The position numbers were made by a program, and so were the translations under genes. From Microcebus murinus (Eukaryota; Chordata; Mammalia; Primates; Cheirogaleidae): a stretch of 64,000 nt of DNA. The notes below the pieces were generated by a model. It ran no database searches. It was not told the origin of the DNA and worked only from the letters and a program-made list of their open reading frames with translations. This document shows, one piece after another, positions 11,390 through 23,188 of this stretch (position 1 is the first letter of the stretch; each line of letters begins with the position of its first letter). The stretch spans positions 48,731,501-48,795,500 of the forward strand of contig NC_134108.1 of NCBI RefSeq assembly GCF_040939455.1. The letters run 5' to 3'.

Positions 11390-12515
11390 ACTCTTCTAGA
11401 CATCAGCCTAGGCAAAGAATTTATGAAGAAGACCCCAAAGGCAATCACAGCAACAACAAAAATAAACAAATGAGACTTGATCAAATTAAAAAGCTTCTGC
11501 ACAGCCAAAGAAACTGTCAAGAGAGCAGACAGACAACTCACAGAATGGGAGAAAAATTTTGCAAGCTACACATCTGATAAAGGGCTGATAACTAGAATCT
11601 ATTTAGAACTCAGGAAAATCAGCAAGAAAAAAATCAAACAACCCCATCAAAAAATGGGCAAAGGACATGAACAGAAACTTCTCAAAAGAAGACAGAAAAA
11701 TGGCCAACAAACACGAAAAAGTGGTCAACATCTCTAATCATCAGGGAAATGCAAATGAAAACCACACTGAGATATCACTTAACTCCAGCAAGAATGGCCT
11801 TTATCAAAAAGTCCCAAAACAATAAATGTTGACATGGATGCAGAGAGATAGGAACACTCCTACACTGCTGGTGGGACTGCAAACTAGTTCAACCTCCGTG
11901 GAAAGCAATATGGAGATACCTTAAAGCGATACAAGTAGATCTACCATTTGCTCCAGCAATTCCACTGCTGGGCATCTACCCAAAAGAACAAAAGTCACTT
12001 TATGAAAAAGACACTTGCACTCGAATGTTTATAGCAGCACAATTCACAATTGCAAAGCTGTGGAAACAACCCAAGTGCCCATCAATTCATGAGTAGATTA
12101 ATAAAATGTGGTATATGTATACCATGGAGTACTACTCAGCTTTAAGAAACAACAGTGATATAGCACCTCTTGTATTTTCCTGGATACCCATTCTACTAAG
12201 TGAAGTATCTCAAGAATGGAAAAACCAGTATCACATGTACTCACCAGCAAATTGGTATTAACGGATCAACACCTAAGTGGACATATAGGAATAACATTTA
12301 TCGGATCTCGGGCAGGTGGGAGGGGGGAGGAGGGGATGGGTATATACAAACACAACGAGTAAGATGTGCAATGTTTGGCGGATGGACATGCTTGAAGCTC
12401 TGACTCGAGGGGGGAGGGGGGCATGGGCAATATACATAACCTTAACACTTGTACCCCCATAATACACTAAAATAAAAAATAATAAATAACTTTATGTTAA
12501 GGAAAAAAATAAAAA
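11390..12515 (+). mobile_element. Young lemur-type L1, 5'-truncated, with ORF2 end and 3'UTR
   Basis: The insertion carries the C-terminal third of ORF2 ('agacttgatcaaattaaaaa', 'gaaatgcaaatgaaaacc', 'ccagcaattccactgctggg') and the lemur 3'UTR with G-rich tract and 'gtacccccataatacac'. The target-site duplication taaagtatttagttagaat is exact at 11371-11389 and 12516-12534. The ORF2 frame is broken (one piece is open at 11477-11737), so it is somewhat older than the copy at 30142. The tail is double: a first A-rich tract near 12470-12488, then about 14 bp of other sequence, then a second A-rich tract. Confidence 0.95.
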
Positions 12516-12534
12516 TAAAGTATTTAGTTAGAAT

Positions 12535-13195
12535 GAGAAAAGAAGTCACAACAAATGAGAAATGCCACAAATATAACATTCAAACAACATACTATGTTTA
12601 TTCATTAACTCTTTGAAATGCTCTTATAACACTTTATTCCCTTCATTTTTTCCTTCACTTTTTTGCGTGTGTGTCTGTTGCTTCCATATTTTTCAATCAC
12701 CTCTTCATGACAATGTAATTATTTTTTATGGTGAGCAGAGGAAGGTAATTCATTTTTCCTCAAACCTGGCTGACCAAAATATTTCATTATATTTTAGCAA
12801 ATTTTCTTCTAGTTTCACAACTCTTTACTGGCAATGTCATGTAAATTTTTACATTTGTTGTCAAATGTTTGAAAACTGTTAAGTTTCTTTCGTATGTGAG
12901 TTGTAAGGACTGGATGAATTTTCCACAGACTTGCTTCTGGCTGCATCCCTTCCCAATCTTGATTCTCCATCAACACCCCACGCTTCCAGAATGTGCTCGT
13001 GTGCACATCCTCTTGGCGGGTGAAAATGCTCTGTGGGCCGTGGGAGTGTTCCTGGAAGCCATTTCTCAGGATGGAAATTGTCACAGTGGAAGGGAGGCTT
13101 AGCACGACTAGCTCCATTTTGCTTCTGACCCCCTGCAGTACTATCCTTTAGATTAAAAGCTTCTGCTGAACTCTGCACATAGGACAGCTAATTAT
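12535..13195. other. Single-copy DNA, nothing recognised
   Basis: No recognisable repeat. Overlapping frames on both strands near 12815-13178 look like chance. Confidence 0.4.
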
Positions 13196-13199
13196 TGAA

Positions 13200-13630
13200 A
13201 GAATTTAATTTGTAGTTCAACTCTAAAAGAAAGATGATAACTGTCTCTTTCCCAGAACCAACTCCCTGGGTGATAAAGAAAGTATGCCCACAAGTAACAA
13301 TGTTATGTTGAAGATTTGTAGGAATATCGTGAACTGACCTTCATCCTCCAAAGTTCACTGACCAAGAACAAAGAAGTTTCACAACCTCCTCAGACGCTTG
13401 GGGACACCCAAATGTCTGTGGCCCTCAGTTAACCTTTGCAACTCTTCCTTCCCCCTTCCCTTAACATAAAAAGGAGCCTAAAGAGCCTTAAGATGGTTCT
13501 TTAGGACAGTAGTCTGCCATCTTCTCTGTTTGCCGGCTTTCTGAATAAAGGTCCCCTTCCTTGCCCCAACCCCTTATCTCTTGACTTACTGTCTTGTGGT
13601 GAGTGGTATGAGCTTGGACTCGGTTACACT
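13200..13630 (+). mobile_element. Solo LTR of a class I endogenous retrovirus (ERV1-like)
   Basis: The organisation is that of a retroviral LTR. A TATA-like box (cataaaaagg, 13465-13474) is followed by a polyadenylation signal AATAAA at 13544-13549, a C/T-rich R/U5, and an end near 'gactcggttaca' at 13628. A TG start is possible at 13301 or further left. No clear target-site duplication was found and no gag, pol or env text lies beside it, so it appears to be a solo LTR. The family was not named. Confidence 0.65.
13465..13474 (+). promoter_or_regulatory. TATA-like box of the ERV1-like LTR
   Basis: cataaaaagg lies about 75 bp before the LTR polyadenylation signal, the usual spacing between promoter and R region in a class I LTR. 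Whether it still works is unknown. Confidence 0.45.
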
Positions 13631-13634
13631 AGCA

Positions 13635-15330
13635 ATAACTTAACAGTACATAGAAGTAACCATGGACCACATAAAATGTTCCAGAAAACACAAATTAAAT
13701 GTTTCCCATACTCAATTCCCCTTTTGCCAGATGCCCGAGAAGGTTCTCCTCCACAAGAGGACACATGTGATGGAGGGATGTCTTCACTGATTGAGGATAA
13801 GACTCAAAGCACATGACATATGAATGCATGGCTGGACCCCTCCCAGGTCCTGGAAGTGAAGCGTCCAGGCACTAACGCTTCCCCTGTTTGGGGCTAATCT
13901 GCCTCTACTTGCTCTTGAGACAACGGAAGGGCAGAGGGTTCCTCCTGTCCTGGCTCCATGGTCAGCGGCTGTGCTGGGCTCAGGCGGGGCAGACCAGGCC
14001 TGTGCGTGGCTCCCTAGCACCAGGACAGCTCTCAGCTCAGTAGGGGCCGCAGGGCAGGGAAGGCCAGGTCTGTGGTTAAATTCCCACTTCCTTGTTGGAG
14101 ATACAGTAATCCCAGGCCTTCAGTTTCCAACTGTCAAAACAGCTTTGGAAGTGGCTGTTTCCCCAGGCTAGCGGCAAATGTGGTTTCCCTTATGGTCCAA
14201 AGGAAGAGTGTGAGGGAGGAGGGCAGGTGGGGCGGGGCGCTGGCCTCATGTCTAGTGTGTTGCAGCGTTCCAGTTTGAAGGCTCTGGCCCGTGGGTGGCT
14301 TCTTGGGAGAGCTCCTTGTGTCAGGAAATGACTTCTTGTCAAATTAGAGGTGATAATAGGACATGCCTGGCAATGCTTGAGGGCACTGAGAAGGCAGTAA
14401 GACAGAGGAGTTTTGCTTGTCTCTGCCAAGTAAAAAATGTAGGGCAGCAGGAGCAGCCTGGTTTACAGCGAAATTGGGGCTCAGGTGGCCAAAAGGAGAT
14501 TTTCTGTTAATCTTTAGGGGCTCAGTATTAGTTTTTACATTTTTGCTGCAAACTTGCCGTTGGAGAAGAAGGGTCTGGCTGACTGGTCTGTAAAGGTCCC
14601 TGCCAAGACTAACTTTCCATAATTATTGTCTTTGGCTTAAAGCGCAGCCTCGCCATAGGGCAAGCCCCCTCGGAAGGGGTGACACGCCATCTTGCCATGC
14701 ACATTCATGGCGTAGTGAGAACTTGTTCATCAGCTAACGCCACAGACTCAGTGTCTGGGAACATAAAGGAGGGCAGCCTCATGCAGGGTTGAGGGAGAAT
14801 GTGGGAGGGTTCAGAGCTCTGTCCTCTCTCCCTCTCGGCTTTCCCTTTACGGTGAGGGCCTGAGCAGTCTGTGAGTAACAAGGAGGTCCTGGCATCAGAA
14901 AAGAGGGGAACTCAAGGAGGGGAGGAGATGGAGGTGGCACATTGTCCAAGGGAAATTTCAATTGCTTCATGGACTGGTTTAGAGCTGACCTGGAATCTCT
15001 TGAAGTCCCGCTGGAGAAGAGAGTGATGTGGTTCGAGGTCTGATGCGAAGGTGATCATGCTGTTAGGACTGCCTGGGTCTGGGCCATCCCAGGTGGTAGC
15101 AGTAATTCATCATTCTCATTCATTCTGTAATTCACTGACCATTCAGTGTGCCACACTGGCCCTTTTCTTCTCTCCCAGTCCCCCCTCGTCTTCCATTTCT
15201 CTTTCCTTTGTCACTGTGGATTTAGTACCACTCATTCTTGCATGTCCTGGGAGACAGACATGAACAAATGCAGATGGACTGCCTGTCCCCATAGGCTTAC
15301 ACTCTAGTGAAGCTAGATTCACAAACCAAT
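13635..15330. other. Single-copy DNA, nothing recognised
   Basis: GC-rich in parts (13900-14260). No gene or repeat recognised; the short frames here overlap on both strands. Confidence 0.4.
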
Positions 15331-15334
15331 CACT

Positions 15335-15555
15335 ACTGTGTTAGACATTGTGTTTGGCGTTTATCTTTAATCTGCCTAACAACTCTGCATATTGGGTTTA
15401 CTATTTCCATTTTACCAGCAAGGAAGTAATACCTAGAAACAAATGATTGAATGAACTAGTGAATGAGTGAAAGAACAGAAGCACCAAGGATTTAAGTGGC
15501 TGCTCCAAGACTACACAGCTCACAAGTGGTATAGACTTGGTCTGGCTCTAAACCT
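15335..15555 (-). mobile_element. MIR SINE fragment
   Basis: 'ttccattttaccagcaagga' and 'agactacacagctcacaagt' fit reverse-oriented MIR. Divergence is high. Confidence 0.6.
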
Positions 15556-15932
15556 GCACCCTGCTTGGCTTTCCAAATTGGGTGGCATTGACAGGTTATT
15601 TCACCTCTGATTGTGGAAACAGAGGCAGGTAGGCCTCTGTCAACTGCCCCTCCTCCCCACTGAGCTCACAGACGCTCCCATCTTTGTCTCTCCTTCCCCT
15701 TCTGCTCTCCCATCTCCCCTCCGTTTCTTCCTCTACCAATGGCATGGCGACTTCCTGGAGGCTGTTGGGCCTATAGACTCAGCTGCCTCCTGGAGCGTGG
15801 CATGAGGTGGTGAGGGAGCTGAAGAGAAGGAGAGAGGGAATCCGGCATCCCTCACCTTGGTCCCACACCCAGGGAGAGGGTTTCAGACAGGACTGGTGAG
15901 TCCTGACAGAACTGTCCATTTTGAGAAGATTC

Positions 15933-16265
15933 TCATTATGGGCTGCGATGTGTCCCCCAATAATCGTATGTTGAAGCCTCAACCCTCAGTACCTCAGAAT
16001 ATGACTATATATAGGATCTTTAAAGAGGTGATTCATTTCAAAGAGGCCACTAGGGAGGGCCCTAATCCAGTCTGTCTGCTGTCCCTCTGAGAGGAAATTG
16101 GACCTGCAAAGAGATGCAGGGTCTCACGGCAGGGAGGACCCTGTGAAGAGGCCACAGAAGGCAGCCATCTGCAAGCCAAGGAGACGGGCCTCACAGGAAG
16201 CCAGCCCCACCCATGCCTGCATCTTGAACTTGTAGTCTCCAGAAGTGTGAGAAAATAAAGTTTTG
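15933..16265 (+). mobile_element. MLT1-type MaLR LTR, left part
   Basis: 'gggctgcgatgtgtccccca', 'gttgaagcctcaaccctcag', 'cactagggagggccctaatc' and 'ccagaagtgtgagaaaataa' follow the MLT1 LTR order. The element is split by a young L1 and resumes at 16458. Confidence 0.85.
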
Positions 16266-16442
16266 GCAGGTGGGGGGGGGGAAGGATGTATACTTACACG
16301 ATGGGTGCGGTGTGCACCACCTGGGGGTTGGACACGCTTGATGCTCTGGCACGGCGGGGGGGAGAGGTGGCAGGGGCAGTGCATGTAACCCTAACAATAT
16401 TTTTACCCCCATAATATGATAAAATAAAAGGAAAAAAAGAAA
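16266..16442 (+). mobile_element. Young lemur-type L1 3' end, 177 bp, inside an MLT1 LTR
   Basis: G-rich tract, 'ccaccacctgggggttggac', 'tacccccataatatgataaa' and an A-tail. The target-site duplication gaaaataaagttttg is exact at 16251-16265 and 16443-16457. The target is the A-rich AATAAAGTTTT end of the MLT1 LTR. Confidence 0.95.
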
Positions 16443-16457
16443 GAAAATAAAGTTTTG

Positions 16458-16508
16458 CTACTTAAGCTACCCAGCCTGTGGTATTTTGTCATGGCTGCCC
16501 GAACCCCA
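16458..16508 (+). mobile_element. MLT1-type MaLR LTR, right end
   Basis: 'acccagcctgtggtattttg' and 'tcatggctgcccgaacc' complete the MLT1 LTR interrupted at 16265. Confidence 0.8.
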
Positions 16509-16744
16509 GCCAAGGAATGCAACTCTTACTCTCACGTGCCCAGCTGTAGAATTGCATGTGTGAGGAAGTGGACACTGACATTCCTTTGAGGCAGGCACCA
16601 GCTGAGTTGCTACCCATCGGGTGCACCAGAAACCAATCGTGTCCCATCTCAGCTTCAAGTCGTCACTTGACTCTTGGCGCTGCTCAGACTCTCCCGTGCG
16701 GCAGGGCCACCTGGAGGACTTGATGAGACTGAGGTGCCAGCCCC

Positions 16745-16860
16745 ACGCCCACAGCTCCCGCTTCAGCAGGCCTGGGGGAGGGCCTGAGAACTGGCATTTC
16801 CACAGAGTTCTCAGGTGACGCTGATGCCACAGGTCTTGGGACCATATATTGAGAAGCAAT
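16745..16860. mobile_element. MER5-type MITE fragment
   Basis: 'gagaactggcatttccacag' and 'tctcaggtgacgctgatgcc' match the right half of MER5. Confidence 0.7.
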
Positions 16861-17555
16861 GGATTCTATTTGAACTCCGCCATTAGCTTTTAAGTGGTTT
16901 CTGCTTATGTTTAAAACTTCTCAGAGAACACTTAAGAAGCCTTCTTCCCCCGAGAAAGGGGGGGTCTGGTCCTCTCCTTGGGGGACGGTTCCCGGCCCTG
17001 CCTACCGGGGAGGGCAGAAGGGGTCTGTGGTCATCGGAAAGGGCGGGAGAACAGGATGTGAGGGCCCAGGGGCAGGGGAGAGAGCTGTCAGCACGCGGGG
17101 CTATTCTAAGGCCTGAAATTTATGTAACTGGAACACAGAGGCTCCATCCCCGCAGCCAGAGAGGGATTTGGGTCAATGAGAAGTTGAAAGCGGCACTGAA
17201 ATGAGCCCGAGTAGCTCCACTCACGTGAAGCAAAACTCCACACGGACACTGTGAGACAGGAAATGATTAAATGTTGTTTGGTGCTAGTGTAGCCTGCAGG
17301 GTTGGGACATTCACTCAGGAGCCAGCAGGGAACATTTCACACAACTTCTGACTGATTGAAGTAGCAGCTTATTCCAGAATCAAAAGTCAAAGCCATTTTC
17401 ATTTGGTTGCATGTGAAAAGCCTGCTCACGTTAGTCATTTTTTAAAAAAATTAGAAGTGCACTTGGGTGCCGTAGTTGAGTCTCTCGTTGGTAAATAATT
17501 CAATAATACCCCCATCCTATCCCCTTCCCAGAGGAAACCACTCTGGTCCGTTTCC
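16861..17555. other. Single-copy DNA, nothing recognised
   Basis: GC-rich at 16950-17110. No gene or repeat recognised. Confidence 0.4.
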
Positions 17556-17559
17556 TTGC

Positions 17560-17745
17560 AGACCTTTTTCTTTGTATCAGGCACCACTGGTAGCTTTAGA
17601 ACATTCTCACAAGGCTGGGGATTCCTTGAGGGCATCATCCATGTCTTCTTCATTTTAGTGGGTGCAATGCCTAGCACATAATAGGTGCTCAGTGTGTCTC
17701 GAATGAACTTAGTAAAGGAATAAATAAATGAACTAATTAATTATC
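17560..17745 (+). mobile_element. LINE2 3' end
   Basis: 'gaatttccttgagggc'-like text (gggattccttgagggcatca) followed by 'gcctagcacataataggtgc' and an AATAAATGAA-type end is the classic L2 3' terminus. Confidence 0.75.
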
Positions 17746-18635
17746 AGCAGGAAGAGTGGAAGTAAGGCAAACGGCACTAGCTGCTAAGAGCCTGGGACCA
17801 CAGCTGCTTGCTCAAACTGTAGTTAATGTTGATGCTGACTTCCTTCGAAATTAGATTCTGAAGATGGTGCAGGACTGTCACAGCTAACATAATAATGCCT
17901 CACCTTCACCAGCTGCAGCTTGTGTGTACCCAGATGCTTCTGACCCAAGCTCCAGTGCCCAGAAGTCTGATGGCCATGTTTTAAACTTTGGACACTCTTG
18001 GAAGTTCCCTCTCTGGCATGTGTGCGTGTGTTGCTGTTTTTCTAACCCATTTCCTATTGCCTACTACGACCCTCTGGTAAAGATGCTGACTCCTTAGCAT
18101 GCTGTCCTGTGTCACCGTCCAGGTTTGCTCTCCCTTTAGTGCAGAAAGGTTACCTTTTGTATACTCCAGAGAAAAGGGTCAGTATTAACCCCTTGTGCTG
18201 ATTTTGCTTTAAGGATAGCATTCAGTGAAGGTGGCTGAGACTGTCTTGCATTTCAAAACCATTTTAAAAGTAGTAACTCAGCAGTGTATGCTGCCCAAGT
18301 GTGCTTTCCTATTTTTGCACCAAAGCGAGCTAAGGAGTCTGTTTACCCCCATGGTCTCCATAAGGAGCGGGTAAGACCAGCACAGGGTGCAAGGCTATAG
18401 GGCTTGGTGCCTGCACTCCAGCCACCTTCCAGTTGGTTCCTCACAGACAAAAGAAGCTGCAGCATTTCTAGGTTACCCTCAGCAACCAGGGAGCAGGCAA
18501 TACTCAAGTTGTCAGAACACTTTCTCATTTAACTAATTAACCAGCACTCGCTGAATTCAATTGAACTCTGAGGAAGGACAGCTTGCAGGGACCAGAAGTC
18601 AGGAGCCACAGCCCAGAGCGAGCACTGCTTCTTCC
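17746..18635. other. Single-copy DNA, nothing recognised
   Basis: No repeat or gene recognised. Confidence 0.4.
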
Positions 18636-18639
18636 ATGC

Positions 18640-18865
18640 AGCCTTCCCTGATTCTTCCTTCAGTGTCATTCCTGCTTTCTCTTCTCTGCTTCCACAATGC
18701 TTCCCTGTCTCCACTGAGCATTTACTGTGTGCGATCCTGAGTTGTGGGTATTTATTGCGTGTCCTATGTGTTCTTGGAAACCTCTTAAGGGTGAGGACTG
18801 TGTCAACCCAGACAATATTTTTCACCATGGTTGGTGCCTGAGGTTTGCTGGATTGAAATGAATTA
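18640..18865 (+). mobile_element. LINE2 fragment
   Basis: 'cagccttccctgattcttcc' through 'aagggtgaggactgtgtcaa' follows the 3' part of L2. Diverged and without coding capacity. Confidence 0.6.
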
Positions 18866-19930
18866 AATTTATATTTCAAATTCTCTTCATGGCCAGTTCC
18901 AGGTGCTCCAAGTAATACGAGGTGTTTAAGGGGGTGGAGGAGAGCTCCCGACTCCTGGGGACGGGAGCAGCTTGTCGACTGTCAGTGTGGGGGTGGGGAA
19001 TGAGGGTGGGAGTGGCTGGGCTGGCCTCCCCAGGGTCCCCAGCCCAGGGAGGGAATCCAGTGCTCCCTTCCCCAGGGCCCTGGACCTGCTCGGGCCGTCA
19101 GCCTGGCAGGTTGTCCCTGTTCCCCTGCCCCTGCTGTGAGCAGAGCTCCGGCCTTGGCCATGCCAGCTTGTGCCACGTGCTGCATGAGGCTCCAGACAGC
19201 ATGGGTCTGTTTTTAGATTGTGCCTCACGTGTGTTCAGCTAACTTAATGAGCTCTCTATAGGGGTAGCTTTCTTGAGAGACCGTTGCTAAGGGCCAGTCA
19301 CACGTTTCTCGCCGTGTTGTGATGGAAACGTGATTAGATGCTGATCTGAGCTTGGCAGAACCTGCTGGAGAGTCTGGTTGGAGTGGCCTGTTCCACAGGA
19401 GCCTGTGGGGTTTCACAGGCCCGCAGATCCAGCCCTGTGGTTTCAGCACTTGGACAAAAGGTGGTAAAATGTCAGGGGCTGGAGGTTGCAGAAGACTTCA
19501 GACGCCTGTGTTTGAGGACACATGTCCACTTCAACAGCTTTGCCCGAGCGCCGTCTTATGGGGGGCACCAAAGCCGCAGGAGCTGCGTGGCCCTGCCTGG
19601 AGGCGCATTCGAGCAGTTGGGGAGTGAGAGGAGACAGAGCTGGCTAAGCAGCAGTCCGGGGCTGCTCGGGCCTAAGTGCAGAAGGTGGGGGGTCCCCGAG
19701 GAAGGAGAATGTGGGGAGTAGTTTGTGTGGACTGGACTGGTCGGGAAAGTGAGCATTTTAACTGGGTCTGGGAGCACCAGCCTTGAGGATTGGGGGCGGT
19801 GGAGAGGAAAGGTGAGAGCCTGTAGCAGGGCAGGATGGATCAGCGCGAATCAGGGCCGGAAGCGGGAGGAGCCCGTGCGGCAGCAGAATGGTGCTGGCCA
19901 TTGATCATGGACCACCTTCTGTGGGCCGTG
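18866..19930. other. GC-rich single-copy DNA, no gene recognised
   Basis: About 18920-19200 and 19350-19720 are GC-rich with open frames on both strands over the same bases. Nothing matches a known protein family. Confidence 0.4.
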
Positions 19931-19934
19931 CCCC

Positions 19935-20010
19935 CTTTTAGGTGTTTCCTCTTTCTGTCCGCACAACCACCCTGAACAGTTGGTGCTATATTCCTGATTT
20001 TGCAGATGAG
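19935..20010 (-). mobile_element. MIR fragment
   Basis: 'tgctatattcctgattttgc' followed by 'agatgagaactgac' fits a short reverse MIR core. Confidence 0.45.
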
Positions 20011-20099
20011 AACTGACTCCATTTTTTGATGCTTGACTGTTGATAGCTTTTATGTGCCATCTTCCCTCTTTCCCTTGTGCCATGTCTGGACGAGCTGAT

Positions 20100-20280
20100 A
20101 GAAAGCTCAGGTGCTCTCTCTTTTGTCACTAGTGGGAGGTTCAAAAAAATGCAAGCCCCTTCCCAACCCTACACAGGAACCCTCACCCTGGCTCCACCCC
20201 AGAACTACCATAAAAATCCCAAGCCAGTCTCCTTTCTCTAACAGCCAAAACCGGGTTGTATATAGAGTAAACTAGATTCT
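20100..20280 (+). mobile_element. Possible LTR fragment
   Basis: C-rich text with 'accataaaaatcccaagcca' resembles the TATA region of some mammalian LTRs, but neither end could be placed. Confidence 0.25.
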
Positions 20281-20429
20281 GGCCATCAGTCTATACATTT
20301 TCCATCAACAAAGTAGACAAGCTGACACAGGATGTCTCTAGAGGAGTCTTAGACTTTTCAATAGTGCATTACAAATTACTAGCTAATACATTAATATTTC
20401 ATTCCTGTCTTGCCCAAGGATGAGTTTCA

Positions 20430-21103
20430 TGGCTTCATATGTCCTCAGAAATAAGCACAGAACTGTCACAGACTAGCTGCAGGTTAAACTTATCATTATA
20501 CAAAGGGCACTATATAAATCCTACAGCTCACTACATACTTAATGGTGAAAGACAGCACTTTCCCCCTAACATCAAGAAGAAGACAAGGGTATCCATTCTC
20601 ATGATTCTAGTCCAATGTTATACTGGAGATCCTACCTAATATAATAAGGTAAGAAAAAAGAATAAAAGTCAACATATTGAAGAAGTAAGAAGTAAAGCTG
20701 TTCTTATTGCATGATTGTGTATGTACGATATTCTAAAAAAAGAGCTATTAGAAATGAAAACTGAGCTTAGCAGGGTTGCTGAATACAATATCAATATGCA
20801 AATATTAATTATATTTTTATATACTAGCAATAAATAATTGCAATATGAAATTTAAAAATATAACACCATTTACAATAGTATCTAGAAAGGTGAAATAATT
20901 AGGTATAAATTTAACAAAGCATCTAACATTCTATATTGAAAAGTACAAAACATCATTGAGAGAAATTAAACAACATCTACATAAATGGAGAGCTATACTA
21001 TATTCATGAATTAGAAACTTCCATATTGTTAAGGTGACAGTTCTCCCCAAACTGGTCAATAGAGTCAACCCAATTCAAATCAGAATTCTAGCAGGTATTT
21101 TTA
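20430..21103 (+). mobile_element. Old L1 ORF2, left part
   Basis: 'catacttaatggtgaaagac' and 'gggttgctgaatacaatatc' are L1 ORF2 text in sense orientation. The frame is full of stops. A 46-bp retroposon splits the copy at 21104. Confidence 0.85.
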
Positions 21104-21149
21104 TTTTTTTTTATTTTTTTTTTCTTTAGTTGCAGCAAGTGGTATGTAC
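21104..21149 (-). mobile_element. Tiny poly-A retroposon of unknown source, antisense
   Basis: The insert is flanked by an exact 14-bp duplication, agcaggtattttta, at 21090-21103 and 21150-21163. On the minus strand it reads gtacataccacttgctgcaa ctaaag, then an A-rich tail. Such a structure is expected for a severely 5'-truncated L1-mobilised transcript. The 26-nt body was not recognised. Confidence 0.75.
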
Positions 21150-22820
21150 AGCAGGTATTTTTAAAAATAGAAATTCACAAACTGATTCTAAAATTTATAT
21201 GAAAATGCAAAATTATCTGAATAGGTACAATTATTTTGAAAAAGAACAAATTTGGAGATTTTATACCACCTGACTACAATGGTTGCTATAAAGCTATAGT
21301 AATCAAGACAGTAGTGTTGGCATAATGATAGTTATAACCATCAGTAAAACAGAATACATAGCCAGAAATAGATCCACACATATATATGGTCATTTGATTT
21401 TCAATAAAAGCTAAAGTAATTAGATGGGAAAAAGATAGTCTTTTCAACAGATGATGTTGATATCCATTTGGAAAAAAATGAACCTAGAATCATATGTCAC
21501 ACCACATGCAAAAATTAACTCAAAATGGATCACAGACCTAAACAGAAAAGCTGACATTGTAAAATTTCTGAGGAAAATGTAAAAGAAAATCTTTGTGACC
21601 TTGAGGTAGGCAAAGCTCATACCACAAAAAAAATTGAAGTATTGGACTTATTCAAAACTAAAAGCTCCTACTCTTCAAAAGAAATTGTTAAGAAAAGGAA
21701 AAGGCAAGCCACAAACTGGAGAAAATATTCTTAAATTTATATATAAAATATATATTTATCTTACATATTATCACATTATATATTGCATATTATATATAAA
21801 TGAAATAAAATTAAATATTTATATTTAAAAATATGTAAATATATTCATTTTAAATATAAATATATATTTCCAAATATTTTGTAAATATCTAAATCTATCT
21901 AAAATCATGAAAGGCTTTTATTCAGAAGATATAAAGAACTCAGTAAGAAGATGTAAAACTCAGTGAAAAAATGGGCAAGACTTGAATAATCATTTCACAA
22001 ATGAAGGTATAATAGCATGTGAAAAGATGCTTAAAATTATTAGTCATCGGAAATACAAACAAAATACACACTGAAATATCATGACACACTTTCCAAAATG
22101 GCTACAACTGAAAAGAAAAACCTGACAATATCAAATGTTAAGAAGAATTTGAAACTACTGGAACTCTTATATATTGCTAAAGGGAGTATAAAATGGTACC
22201 ATCATTTTGGAGAATAGTTTGGCAGCTTCTTATGAAGTTATACTTACCATATGACCCAGCAATTCCAGTCCTGGGTATTTACCAAAGAAAAATGAAAATA
22301 AATGTCTATAAAAACATTTCTATGCAAATGTTCATAGCAACTTCATTCATAAGTGCCCCAAACTGGAAAGAGCCCAAATGTCCATCAACAGCTAAATTGA
22401 TAAACAAAATGTGGAGCATCCACACAGTGGAATACTACTCAACAATATAAGCAATCAAATTACTGATACATACAATGTGTAGATGAATCTCAAAAACATT
22501 AATTTGAATGAAAGGTGCCAGGTATAAAAGAGTGCATATGGTATCATTTCATTTGTATGAAACTCTACAAAGCTAGTTTATGGTGATAGAGGGCAGATAA
22601 GTGGTATTGGGGTTAGGGTGTTGGGGTGAGCGTTTGACTAGAAAAGGAACTGAAGGGAACTTTTGAAGTGATGGAAAATTGCTATATCTTGATTTGTGTG
22701 ATTGATCCACAGTTGTATACATTTGTCAAGCTTAAGGGTCTATGTTTAAACCTGGTGCATAAAGTTGGCTTTTAAAATATGTTAATATTCTACTTTTTAA
22801 ACAGGATTGAATAAATTAAT
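21150..22820 (+). mobile_element. Old L1 ORF2 and 3' end, right part
   Basis: Continues the L1: 'aaaatttatatgaaaatgca', 'ctcaaaatggatcacagacc', 'atatgacccagcaattccag'. It ends with 'ttgtatacatttgtcaagct', typical of L1M 3' ends. A piece of the ORF2 C-terminus is still readable at 22193-22450 (motif YDPAIPVLGIY), then breaks. An AT-rich stretch at 21735-21895 has expanded within it. Confidence 0.85.
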
Positions 22821-23188
22821 TAATTTTGTGGGGGTGAAATGTTTAGGGCTCAAATAAGTGATGGCTTTTATTCTGCAGTTCAATTTCTCAGAGCAGGCCT
22901 TGTCAGAGAGCGTGTTAGGAGCAGCCGAGGTGGGCCAGGCACGTGTCTTCAGCTGTACCTCTTTAGATTCTCAGATGTCAAAAGAAGTAGAAGCACTCTA
23001 ACAATAGGCACAATTCAAGATCTGACTAATCTGTGTGTTTCCTCCTTTCAAAAATGGGTTGCAGTCAGCTTATAAAATTATGTGTAAAAGGGTAGACGAT
23101 AAACAGTTGAGGAAATGGAGACAAAGGGAAAATAATAGAGGAAAAGAAAATAAAGCTAAAGGAGGGGTAAAAACAGTGAGATAGCTAC

